Part shown: positions 8,031 to 15,967 of the stretch, one piece after another | Layout of the letters: the number at the start of each line of letters is the position of its first letter | How positions within the stretch are numbered: the first letter of the stretch is position 1 | Assembly (NCBI RefSeq): GCF_000974985.2 | Contig: NZ_LAVA02000151.1 | Coordinates: 1-49,130, forward strand | DNA: 49,130 nucleotides | Source of the DNA: Streptomyces mangrovisoli | GTDB taxonomy: Bacteria > Actinomycetota > Actinomycetes > Streptomycetales > Streptomycetaceae | Direction of reading: 5' to 3' | Program-made: the position numbers and the translations under genes | Notes under the pieces: generated by a model | What the model saw: the letters and a program-made list of their open reading frames with translations, nothing else | What the model was told of the DNA's origin: nothing | Databases searched by the model: none

Positions 8031-9004
8031 CGGGTTGCCTCCTGCTTGTTGCGGCGGTTCGCGGCGCGCAGGAACCCGAAGGACAGCACGAGCGTGGCGA
8101 GGGCGATCAGGACGGCCTCGGCGGCGGCCGCGTAGATGTCACCCTTGCCGAAGGCGTCCTGATACACCTTCATCAGCGGACTCCAGCTGGTGTTGACGGA
8201 GTTGGTGAGCGGCTTGAGGGTGGTCGGTTCGCTGAACACCTGGAGCGTCGCGATGATCGAGAAGAAGAAGGTCAGCACCAGCGACGGCGCCACCATCGGG
8301 ATCTTGATCCGGACGGCGATCTGGAACGGGGTCGCGCCGTCCAGCTTCGCCGCCTCGTACACCTCGGCCGGGATGGCCCGCAGCGAGGTGTAGATGACGA
8401 TCATGTTGAAGCCGGTGCCGCCCCAGACCGCGATGTTCGCGAGGGCGCCGTACAGGGCGCCGCCGTCGAGCAGGTCGGGCTGCGGCAGGTGCAGCGCGTC
8501 GAGGACGTAGTAGAACGGGCTGACGTCGGGCAGGTACAGAAAGCCCCACAGCAGCGCGGCGACGACGCCCGGGACGGCGTACGGCAGGAAGATCGCGAGC
8601 CGGCTGAACGACGTGAGGCGGACCCGCTCGGTGTCGAGCATCAGCGCGAACAGCAGGGCGAGGCCCAGCATCAGCGGCACGACGATGCAGCCGTAGCCGA
8701 GCACGCGCAGGGCGCCGTCCAGGAGTTCGGGGTCCTTGAGGGCGTCGGTGTAGTTCTCCAGGCCGGCCCAGACCTCGTTGCGCGCGCCGGCGCCGAGCCC
8801 GAGGCCGGAGACGTGCACCTTGCGGAAGCTGAGCCAGATCGCGTAGCCGATGGGCAGCGCGAAGAACAGCGCGAACAGGACGGCCGCGGGCACGAGGAAG
8901 GCGTACGGCGCGGCGGCCGTGCGGGCGCGGGCGGGGGCGGGGGACCGGCGGGCGTACGGGGCGCGCTCGGCCCCGTACGCCCGCCGCTGGGTGGCGCTGG
9001 TCAC
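8027..9004 (-). CDS. Sugar ABC transporter permease (GanP/MalF type)
   Basis: 325 residues from the GTG at 9004, which overlaps the binding-protein stop (GTGA). Six membrane segments follow a basic, Arg/Ala-rich N-terminus; the EAA loop reads EAAKLDGATPFQIAVRIKIP (about 228-247). It would form the heterodimeric channel with the next gene product, importing galacto-oligosaccharides released by the GH53 enzyme outside the cell. Confidence 0.9.
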   Translation of the reverse strand: MTSATQRRAYGAERAPYARRSPAPARARTAAAPYAFLVPAAVLFALFFALPIGYAIWLSFRKVHVSGLGLGAGARNEVWAGLENYTDALKDPELLDGALRVLGYGCIVVPLMLGLALLFALMLDTERVRLTSFSRLAIFLPYAVPGVVAALLWGFLYLPDVSPFYYVLDALHLPQPDLLDGGALYGALANIAVWGGTGFNMIVIYTSLRAIPAEVYEAAKLDGATPFQIAVRIKIPMVAPSLVLTFFFSIIATLQVFSEPTTLKPLTNSVNTSWSPLMKVYQDAFGKGDIYAAAAEAVLIALATLVLSFGFLRAANRRNKQEATR

Positions 9005-10326
9005 TGGGAGACCCCGAAGCCCTGCTTCTTGAGGTCGGCGACGGTGGCCTCCTGCATGGTGTCCAGGGCGGCACCGAAGTCCGACTTGTTCTTCGCGGCG
9101 GCGCCGAACGCGTCGTTGAAGCTCGCGTAGGCGACGTTGACGTTCGGGCCCCACGCGGACGGCGCGGTGGTCTTCGCTATCTCCGCGGCCTTCGCGTAGA
9201 AGTCCGGCTGGTTCGAGAAGTAGTCCGGCGCGGTGGTGAAGGCGCCGGAGGTCTGCGCGGAGGTGGCGGCCGGGTAGATGCCGCTGTCCTTCGCGAGGGC
9301 GCTCACCGCGTCGGCGTCGGTGTTGAGCCACGCGGCGAACTTCGCGGCGGCCGACCGGTGCGCGGAGTCGGTGGTGACGGCGGTCGACGAGCCGCCCCAA
9401 CTGCCGGTGACGTTCTCGGACTTCGACCACTGGGGGAGCGGGGCCATGGCCCACTTGCCCTTGGTGTCGGGGGCGGCCGTGGTGAGCGTGCCCGGCGCCC
9501 ACACCGCGCTGACCCAAGCGATCTGCTTGCCGGTGTCGAGCGCCTTGTTCCAGGCGGGCGTGTACATCGGCTGGTTGTCGATGACGCCCTCCTTGACGAG
9601 GCCGCCCCAGAAGTCGGCGACCTTCTGGGTGGCCGTGTCGTTGATGGCCACCTTCCACTTGTCGCCGGACGTCGTCCACCACTTGGCGCCGGCCTGCTGG
9701 GCGAGGCCCGCGAACAGGCCCGAGTCGTTGGCGGAGAACGTGGTGAGGTCCTTGTCGGGAGCGGCCTTCTTGAGCTTGCGGGCCGTCTCGGCGAACTCCT
9801 CCCAGGTGGTGGGGACCGTCAGCTTGTACTTCTTGAAGAGGTCCGCGCGGTAGTAGAACATCATCGGCCCGATGTCCTGCGGCACGGCGTAGACCGCGTC
9901 GGTGCCGAGCGTGGTCTGCTGCCAGACACCGGACGCGAACTTGCTCTTCGCGTCGCCGACGTCCTTGGAGATGTCGGCGAGCGCGCCGTTGCTCACCAGG
10001 GTCGGCAGCGCCTGGTACTCGGCCTGGACGAGGTCCGGCGCCTTCTTCGCCTTGTGCGCGGTGAGGATCTTGGTGACCAGTGAGTCGCCGGACGCCTGCT
10101 TCTTGACCGTGACGTGGATCTTGTCCTTCTTGCCCTCGCCCTGGTTCCACAGGTCGACGACCTTGTCCATGCCGGGCGTCCACGTCCAGTACGTCAGCGA
10201 GACCGGCCCGGATTCGGCCTTGCTGTCGTCGGACGAGCCGCAGGCGGCGAGTGCGGTGGCGCCGAGGGTGGCGGCGACGGCGGAAGCGGCGACCTTGAAG
10301 AGGTGGCGGCGCCTCGGGTTCGGCAT
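9001..10326 (-). CDS. Galacto-oligosaccharide-binding lipoprotein of the ABC importer
   Basis: 441 residues. A twin-Arg-flanked signal peptide ends in the lipobox LAAC (Cys29), so the protein should be lipid-anchored outside the membrane. The mature part has the extracellular solute-binding family 1 pattern (YWTWTPGMDKVVDLWNQ at its start; the DIGPMMFYYRADLFKKYKL stretch near 145). The start is set by GGAGAG at 10331-10336. Transcription probably begins at the TTGACA promoter beside operator 2. Ligand is inferred from the two neighbouring galactan enzymes. Confidence 0.9.
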   Translation of the reverse strand: MPNPRRRHLFKVAASAVAATLGATALAACGSSDDSKAESGPVSLTYWTWTPGMDKVVDLWNQGEGKKDKIHVTVKKQASGDSLVTKILTAHKAKKAPDLVQAEYQALPTLVSNGALADISKDVGDAKSKFASGVWQQTTLGTDAVYAVPQDIGPMMFYYRADLFKKYKLTVPTTWEEFAETARKLKKAAPDKDLTTFSANDSGLFAGLAQQAGAKWWTTSGDKWKVAINDTATQKVADFWGGLVKEGVIDNQPMYTPAWNKALDTGKQIAWVSAVWAPGTLTTAAPDTKGKWAMAPLPQWSKSENVTGSWGGSSTAVTTDSAHRSAAAKFAAWLNTDADAVSALAKDSGIYPAATSAQTSGAFTTAPDYFSNQPDFYAKAAEIAKTTAPSAWGPNVNVAYASFNDAFGAAAKNKSDFGAALDTMQEATVADLKKQGFGVSQ

Positions 10327-10419
10327 GGATCTCTCCCCTGACCTGGGGCCCTCCGCCTTGTGCGGGGGCCCTGCCATGCGTGGACACGAGCTCGCGACAG
10401 GAGCTCGACGCGAGCACTG

Positions 10420-10444
10420 TGTGAGCGCTATGTGAGCGTTCACA
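10420..10444. promoter_or_regulatory. LacI-type operator 1 with an extra half-site
   Basis: TGTGAGCGTTCACA at 10431-10444 is a 14-base dyad with the central CG usual for LacI-family operators. A further half-site TGTGAGCG at 10420-10427 lies directly next to it on the binding-protein side. The site is about 47 bases downstream of the binding-protein promoter's likely start, so it would act as a roadblock or cooperative partner of operator 2. Confidence 0.8.
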
Positions 10445-10484
10445 TGGGCGGGATGCCGACTGGCGTGACACCCTGCCCGGCGTC

Positions 10485-10498
10485 TGTGAGCGTTCACA
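10485..10498. promoter_or_regulatory. LacI-type operator 2
   Basis: The same 14 bases as operator 1, TGTGAGCGTTCACA, flanked by C and G that extend the dyad to 16. It directly abuts the -10 box of the leftward promoter, covering the probable start site. Centre-to-centre distance to operator 1 is 54 bases, close to five helical turns, allowing two dimers on the same face. Confidence 0.85.
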
Positions 10499-10526
10499 GT
10501 AGAGAAACATCCCGGACACTTGTCAA
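10498..10526 (-). promoter_or_regulatory. Promoter of the ABC importer operon
   Basis: On the minus strand TTGACA (10526-10521), a 17-base spacer and TCTACT (10503-10498) form a near-consensus vegetative promoter. Its -10 box touches operator 2, as expected for a LacI-repressed promoter. Confidence 0.7.
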
Positions 10527-10550
10527 TGGTTGATGCTGTGCGGTTATGTT
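10520..10550 (+). promoter_or_regulatory. Promoter of the beta-galactosidase gene
   Basis: TTGTCA at 10520-10525 and TTATGT/TATGTT at 10544-10550 are 18-19 bases apart. The -35 box overlaps, by five bases, the -35 box of the leftward promoter, so the two promoters share one RNA polymerase contact. The likely start is near 10557, with a leader of about 57 bases and GGGAGAG before ATG 10614. Confidence 0.55.
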
Positions 10551-10613
10551 GGCCTCGCACCGCCGCCGCTGTGTGTGCACGTTCCCAAATGATCGATTCA
10601 ACGGGAGAGATCC

Positions 10614-12635
10614 ATGCCGGAGACCACCCCCAAGGGCCTCACCGGGCTCGCCTTCGGTGGGGACTACAACCCCGAGCAGTGGCCGGAGAGCGTGTGGCAG
10701 GAGGACGCACGGCTGATGCGGGAGGCCGGCGTCACGATGGTGAGCGTCGGGATCTTCTCCTGGGCGCTGCTCGAACCCGAGCCGGGCCGCCACGACTTCG
10801 GCTGGCTGGACCGGGTCCTCGACCTGCTGCACACCTACGGCATCCGCGTCGACCTGGGCACGCCGACCGTGGTTCCGCCCGCCTGGTTCTACCGGGCGCA
10901 CCCCGACGCGCTGCCGGTGACCGCCGAGGGCGTGCGCCACGAGTTCGGCTCCCGCGGCGCCATCTGCCACAGCAACGTCCACTACCGCGCGGCCGCCGCG
11001 GACATCACCACCCGGCTCGCCGAGCGCTACGGCGACCACCCGGCGCTCGCCCTGTGGCACGTCCACAACGAGTACGGCGTCCCCGTCTCCGCCTGCTACT
11101 GCGACTCCTGCGCCGCCCACTTCCGCACCTGGCTGGCCCGCACCTACGGCGACGTCGACGCCGTCAACGAGGCCTGGGGCACCGCCTTCTGGGGGCAGCA
11201 CTACACCGACCTCGGCCAGATCAACCCGCCGCGCGCCACCCCGACGGTGGGCAACCCGGCCCAGGCGCTCGACTACAAGCGGTTCGCCGACGCCACGATC
11301 CGCGAGAACTTCACCGCCGAACGCGACATCCTGCACCGCCTGTCGCCGGGCGTCCCGGTCACCACCAACTTCATGACCGCCCTCAGCCAGTGCGACTCCA
11401 TCGACTACTGGGCCTGGGGCCGCGAGGTCGACCTCGTCACCAACGACCACTACCTGATCACCGACGGCCGCCGCACCCACGTCAACCTCGCGATGGCCGC
11501 CGACCTCACCCGCTCCGTCGCCGGCGGCGCGCCCTGGCTGCTGCTCGAACACTCCACCTCGGGCGTCAACTGGCAGCCGCGCAACCCCGCCAAGGCCCCC
11601 GGCCAGATGGCCCGCAACTCCCTCGCGCACGTGGCGCGCGGCTCGGACGGCGCCCTGTTCTTCCAGTGGCGGCAGTCCCGGCGCGGCGCCGAGAAGTTCC
11701 ACTCGGCGATGCTGCCGCACGGCGGCACCGAGACCCGCGTGTGGCGGGAGGTCGTCGGCCTCGGCGCCGCGCTCGACTCCCTGAGCACGGTCCGCTCCAC
11801 CCGCACCGAGGCCGACGTGGCCGTCCTGTGGGACTGGCACTCCTGGTGGGCCCAGAACCTCCAGTGGCGCCCCAGCGAGGACCACGACCCCCGCGAGCGC
11901 GCCGACGCCTTCTACGAGGTGCTCTACGACCGCCACCTCACCGTCGACTTCGCCCACCCGGAAGCCGACTTGTCGAGCTATCCCCTTGTCGTCGTGCCCG
12001 CGCTCTACCTCACGACGCAGGCGGCCGGGGACAACCTCAGGCGCTATGTCGAGGGCGGCGGCACGCTCGTGGTGTCGTACTTCTCCGGCATCGTCGACGA
12101 GCACGACGCCGTCCACGAGGGCGCCTACCCGGGCGCGCTGCGCGACGTCCTCGGGCTGACCGTCGAGGAGTTCTCACCGCTGCTGGCGGGCGAGCGGGTC
12201 CAGGTCACCGGCCCCGACGGCCTCGCACTCACCGGGGACGTCTGGACCGAGTTCGTGGTGGAGCGCGGCGCCGAGACCGTGTGGAGCTACGGCGACGGCC
12301 TGACCGCGGGCCGGCCGGCCGTGACCCGGCACCGGCTGGGCGAGGGCACCGCCTGGTACGTGTCCACCCGTCTGGACGCCCACGGCCTGGACGCGGTGAT
12401 CGGCCGGGCCGCCGAGGACGCGCACATCGCCCCGCGCACCGACCTGCCCCGCGACGTCGAGGTCGTGCGCCGCACCGGCGCCTCGGGCAGCCATCTCTTC
12501 GTGATCAACCACACCGCCACCGACGCCAAGGTGCCGCTGGACGCGGCCGGCACCGAGCTGCTGACGGGCGAACGCGCCGCGGGCCGCCTCGCGGTCCCGG
12601 CGGGAGCCGTCCGGGTCGTACGACTCGACGGCTGA
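10614..12635 (+). CDS. ganA: GH42 beta-galactosidase
   Basis: 673 residues, the usual GH42 length: catalytic barrel, trimerisation domain and small C-terminal beta domain. The acid/base is Glu153 in HNEYG and the nucleophile Glu312 in LLLEHSTS. Cys119, Cys161, Cys163 and Cys166 (CYCDSC) reproduce the zinc-binding cysteine set known from Thermus-type GH42 enzymes. No signal peptide, so it works in the cytosol on imported beta-1,4-galacto-oligosaccharides. It starts the rightward arm of the locus opposite the importer, with the secreted galactanase next. Confidence 0.93.
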   Translation: MPETTPKGLTGLAFGGDYNPEQWPESVWQEDARLMREAGVTMVSVGIFSWALLEPEPGRHDFGWLDRVLDLLHTYGIRVDLGTPTVVPPAWFYRAHPDALPVTAEGVRHEFGSRGAICHSNVHYRAAAADITTRLAERYGDHPALALWHVHNEYGVPVSACYCDSCAAHFRTWLARTYGDVDAVNEAWGTAFWGQHYTDLGQINPPRATPTVGNPAQALDYKRFADATIRENFTAERDILHRLSPGVPVTTNFMTALSQCDSIDYWAWGREVDLVTNDHYLITDGRRTHVNLAMAADLTRSVAGGAPWLLLEHSTSGVNWQPRNPAKAPGQMARNSLAHVARGSDGALFFQWRQSRRGAEKFHSAMLPHGGTETRVWREVVGLGAALDSLSTVRSTRTEADVAVLWDWHSWWAQNLQWRPSEDHDPRERADAFYEVLYDRHLTVDFAHPEADLSSYPLVVVPALYLTTQAAGDNLRRYVEGGGTLVVSYFSGIVDEHDAVHEGAYPGALRDVLGLTVEEFSPLLAGERVQVTGPDGLALTGDVWTEFVVERGAETVWSYGDGLTAGRPAVTRHRLGEGTAWYVSTRLDAHGLDAVIGRAAEDAHIAPRTDLPRDVEVVRRTGASGSHLFVINHTATDAKVPLDAAGTELLTGERAAGRLAVPAGAVRVVRLDG

Positions 12636-12642
12636 GCCGACT

Positions 12643-12684
12643 CCCCTCCGCCCGCGTGCGCCACCCGAGCCGCGGGCGGAGGGG
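12643..12684. terminator. Strong hairpin between the two galactan enzymes
   Basis: A perfect 14-base stem (CCCCTCCGCCCGCG and its complement) with a 14-base loop begins 8 bases after the beta-galactosidase stop. It may be a terminator or attenuator that lowers expression of the downstream galactanase, or protects the upstream message. A second, 7-base stem (GGGGTGC/GCACCCC, 12739-12767) follows. Confidence 0.6.
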
Positions 12685-12812
12685 GCCCGCCCCCATCCCC
12701 CCGCACCACCCAGGACACGTCGTCGCCCGGCACCTCCAGGGGTGCTTCGGCGTGCCCGCAGCACCCCGGGGGCACCCCCATCCCCATCACGTCGAAGGGA
12801 CGACGGACGACC

Positions 12813-14384
12813 ATGTTCCATCCCAGACGCACGATCAGACACACCATCAGGGCCCTGCTGCTCCCCCTCCTCGCCGGGCTCGCCCTGACCGCCCTGCCCG
12901 CACCCGCCGCCCAGGCCGCGAGCACCCTCACCAACGGCGGCTTCGAGTCCGACGGCGCGGCCGTGGCCGCCCCCAGCGGCTGGACCGAGTCCGGCAGCAC
13001 CGGCGCCTCCTACACCGAGTCCGGCGGCCACAGCGGCAGTTACCGCCTCACGCACTACTCGTCGGCCGCCTACAAGGTGGAGACGTACCAGACCCTGACC
13101 GGGCTCACCAACGGCACCTACACCCTCACCGCCTGGGTCCGCTCCGGCGGCGGGCAGAACTCCGCCTACCTGGCGCTGAAGAACTGCGGGAGCACCGAGC
13201 AGCGGACGGATCTGCCGATCTCGTCCAGTGGGTGGATCCGTATCGTCACGCCCATCAATGTGACCGCCAACCAGTGCACGATCAGCGTCTACAGTGACGC
13301 GAACGCGGGCAACTGGATCAATGTGGACGACCTGACCTTCACGTCGGGCACCACCAGCACGTCGATCCATGGCGCGGACATCTCCTCCCTCGCCAAGAGC
13401 GAGGCCAAGGGCGGCGTCTACAAGACGTCCTCGGGCACGACGGGCGACGCCCTCGCCATCCTGAAGTCCGCCGGGATGAACTACGCCCGGCTCAAGGTCT
13501 GGGTGAACCCGGCCGACGGCTACAACGACAAGGCGCACGTCCTCGCCATGGCCAAGCGGATCAAGGCCCAGGGCATGAAGCTGCTCGTCGACTTCCACTA
13601 CTCCGACACCTGGGCGGACCCCGGCACCCAGACCAAGCCGGCCGCCTGGGCGAACGACTCGTACAGTCAACTCAAGACGGACGTGTACAACCACACGTAC
13701 GACGTATTGAACGCATTGAAGAGTCAAGGCACCACCGCCGACATGGTCCAGATCGGCAATGAGATCAATGGCGGCATGCTGTGGTCCGACGGCTCCACCG
13801 ACAACTGGAGCCAACTGGCCGGGCTGCTCAACTCCGGCTACTCCGCGGCCAAGGCGGTCTCCTCCTCCACCGTGGTGGCGCTGCACCTGGCCAAGGGGGG
13901 CGACAAGGCGGGCACCGAGTGGTGGTTCGACAACGCCGTGTCCTACGGCATCAAGTTCGACGCGATCGGCCTGTCCTACTACGGCTACTGGCACGGACCG
14001 CTGTCCGACTTCCAGACCACCCTGGACGACGCGGCGTCCCGCTACGGCAAGCCGGTCTTCGTCGCGGAGACCGCCTACCCGTTCCGGCTGGACAGTGACG
14101 ACTCGCTCGTCAACCAGATCGACACCACCGCGGAGCTGGTCTCCGGCTATCCGGCGACCGTGGCCGGCCAGACCAAGTGGATGAACGACGTGGCCTCGAT
14201 CGTGGAGGCCGTGCCGAACGGCCGCGGCCTCGGGGTCTTCTACTGGGAGGCCACCTGGACCGCGGTGACCGGCAACGGCTGGGACCCGACGGACGCCACC
14301 TCGGGCAACGGCTGGGAGAACCAGGCGCTGTTCGGCTTCGACGACAAGGCGCTCACGTCGATGTCCTGGTTCAGCCACCGCTGA
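12813..14384 (+). CDS. ganB: Secreted GH53 endo-beta-1,4-galactanase with carbohydrate-binding module
   Basis: 523 residues. A Sec signal peptide (basic start, hydrophobic core, cleavage near AQA-AS, residue 36) is followed by a beta-sandwich module of about 140 residues (38-178, pattern NGGFESDG...VDDLTFTSG, CBM61/CBM4-like), a short Ser/Thr linker and a GH53 barrel (about 185-523). The acid/base is Glu317 in QIGNEING and the nucleophile Glu419 in VAETAYPF. It cuts beta-1,4-galactan side chains of pectin outside the cell, feeding the importer. No LacI-type operator is visible directly before it. Confidence 0.93.
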   Translation: MFHPRRTIRHTIRALLLPLLAGLALTALPAPAAQAASTLTNGGFESDGAAVAAPSGWTESGSTGASYTESGGHSGSYRLTHYSSAAYKVETYQTLTGLTNGTYTLTAWVRSGGGQNSAYLALKNCGSTEQRTDLPISSSGWIRIVTPINVTANQCTISVYSDANAGNWINVDDLTFTSGTTSTSIHGADISSLAKSEAKGGVYKTSSGTTGDALAILKSAGMNYARLKVWVNPADGYNDKAHVLAMAKRIKAQGMKLLVDFHYSDTWADPGTQTKPAAWANDSYSQLKTDVYNHTYDVLNALKSQGTTADMVQIGNEINGGMLWSDGSTDNWSQLAGLLNSGYSAAKAVSSSTVVALHLAKGGDKAGTEWWFDNAVSYGIKFDAIGLSYYGYWHGPLSDFQTTLDDAASRYGKPVFVAETAYPFRLDSDDSLVNQIDTTAELVSGYPATVAGQTKWMNDVASIVEAVPNGRGLGVFYWEATWTAVTGNGWDPTDATSGNGWENQALFGFDDKALTSMSWFSHR

Positions 14385-14403
14385 GCCGACGGCCGCTCGG
14401 TGC

Positions 14404-14439
14404 GGGGACCGGGTCCGGCGTCCGCCGGGTCCGGTCCCC
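14404..14439. terminator. Terminator after the galactanase gene
   Basis: A 16-base stem with two G-U pairs and the tetraloop GTCC begins 20 bases after the stop codon. GC-rich stems without a T tract are the common Streptomyces terminator form. Confidence 0.75.
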
Positions 14440-14650
14440 GGCGGTCGCCGGGCTTGTCCAGCCGGGGGCCCGTCCTCGGCGGTCGCCGGCTTCGCCCCCA
14501 GTGGCTGTGGGGCCCGCCCCTATCGCCCGACTGCCGTGTACGCAAGGGCCGTTCGTCCCCTGTCGAAGGGCCTCGGAGCCTTGGACGAGGTGGCCGCACC
14601 CGCGGGACAGTGGGGGAGCGCGGTCCGCGGCGCCGGGACGGAGGGACGCG

Positions 14651-14938
14651 ATGCTGGGGACACCCGTCGGCCGGAGGCGGCTGACCATCCTCGAGTGGCT
14701 CAAGGACCCGGCCACCCACTTCCCGCCCCAGCCGCCCGGCGACCTTCCTGCCGACGGCGTCACCGCCGGGGCGATCGCCGCGAAGCTCGGGGTGCCCCTC
14801 GCCCTCGTCGAGACCGACCTGCGACTCCTCGTCGCCGTGGGCGTGCTACGCGTCCGGCGCATCCGGCGGCGCGCCTACTACCGGCGCGACGAGGTGCGGA
14901 TCGCCGAGGTCGCGCGGATGTTCGAGAAGGGCTGGTGA
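14651..14938 (+). CDS. Small winged-helix (ArsR-like) DNA-binding protein
   Basis: 95 residues. After RRLTILEWLKDP the protein has an ArsR-like helix-turn-helix: GVTAGAIAAKLGVPLALVETDLRLL (about 36-60) and a basic wing (RVRRIRRRAYYRRDEVRI). GGAGGG sits properly before ATG 14651. There are no Cys-rich metal sites, so metal sensing is unlikely. Its last 93 bases lie antisense to the 3' end of the convergent kinase gene. Target unknown. Confidence 0.65.
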   Translation: MLGTPVGRRRLTILEWLKDPATHFPPQPPGDLPADGVTAGAIAAKLGVPLALVETDLRLLVAVGVLRVRRIRRRAYYRRDEVRIAEVARMFEKGW

Positions 14939-15808
14939 GCCCAGCAGCGCGCCGATCACCCGGCGGGCGTGCCCGGCCATCACCGGATGCGAACCCCGGT
15001 AGGCCTGCAGCTCCATGAGCGCGACCGACAGGGCCCAGCCCCGCCCCCGTTCCCAGGCGCCGGGGTCGGCGCCGGTGACGGTGCGGAACGTCTCGCGCGC
15101 CCGTGGCGGGAGCACGTACCAGGCCGCGATCAGGTCGACGGCGGGGTCGCCCAGGCCCAGGCAGCCGAAGTCGATGACCGCGGCCAGCCGGCCCGCACGC
15201 AGCAGGAGATTGCCCGGTTGCAGGTCGGCGTGGATCCACACGGGCGGGCCGGCGTGGGCCGGAGCCCGCAGCGCGGACTCCCACAGCGCGGCCGCGGCGC
15301 CGCCGTCGACCTCCGCGCGCAACTCGGCGATCGCGGCGCGGGTCGCGCCGTCCCGCTGGGCCAACGGCTCGCTGCGGTAGGACGCCGGACCGCCGGCCGG
15401 ATCGGTCCCGTGCAGCGCGCCGACGCACTCCGCGAGATCCCGTGCCAGCGCGGACGCCTGAGGTTCCGTCAGGGAGTCGACGTCGGGCGGGGCGCCGTCC
15501 AGCCAGCGGTACACCGACCACGGCCGGGGGAACGCGTCGGTCGGCTCTCCCCGGCCGAGCGGCACGGGCACCGCGACCGGCAGCCGGGGTGCGAGCAGGG
15601 GCAGCCACCGGTGCTCCTTCGCCACGTCGGCCGCGGACCCGTCGGTCCGGGGCAGTCGTACGACCATGTCGGGGCCGAGCCGGTACATGGCGTTCGAGGT
15701 GCCGGCCGACGGGACCGGTGCAACAGACAGCCCCGCCCAGCGGGGGAACCGGTCGGCGACGAGACGCCGTACGAGAGCGGTGTCGGGCTGCGGGGTGCCG
15801 GTGCGCAT
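14846..15808 (-). CDS. APH-family phosphotransferase (aminoglycoside/choline kinase-like)
   Basis: 320 residues. The kinase signature is intact: HADLQPGN (His193, Asp195, Asn200) as catalytic loop and DFG (Asp213-Gly215) as metal-binding loop, with an N-lobe Lys/Glu region before it. The family includes antibiotic kinases, macrolide kinases and metabolic kinases, so resistance should not be assumed. The last 31 codons are antisense to the winged-helix gene, making the C-terminus longer than usual for the family. It diverges from the SMP-30-like gene. Confidence 0.8.
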   Translation of the reverse strand: MRTGTPQPDTALVRRLVADRFPRWAGLSVAPVPSAGTSNAMYRLGPDMVVRLPRTDGSAADVAKEHRWLPLLAPRLPVAVPVPLGRGEPTDAFPRPWSVYRWLDGAPPDVDSLTEPQASALARDLAECVGALHGTDPAGGPASYRSEPLAQRDGATRAAIAELRAEVDGGAAAALWESALRAPAHAGPPVWIHADLQPGNLLLRAGRLAAVIDFGCLGLGDPAVDLIAAWYVLPPRARETFRTVTGADPGAWERGRGWALSVALMELQAYRGSHPVMAGHARRVIGALLGSPALLEHPRDLGDPHLVAPVVGAPPDAPDA

Positions 15809-15967
15809 CGGGCCATCCGAACCGCGGGCCGCCCCCTGGGTCAACTCCTTTTCCCGCGCCGCCGTTTCGTCCGCCGGGAGCCGGGCGGAATCCGGCCGCC
15901 GGGCAGGGGTGCGCCGGTTCCCCGTCTGACACGATGAACGACCGGAGACACCGAAGGGCAGGCGCGC

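Noticed and set aside
12739..12767. Independent promoter or operator for the galactanase
   Set aside because: The small hairpin there does not match the LacI-type operator, and no -10/-35 pair is convincing.
14846..15808. Antibiotic-resistance aminoglycoside kinase
   Set aside because: The kinase motifs are general to the APH superfamily and nothing nearby indicates antibiotic biosynthesis or mobility.
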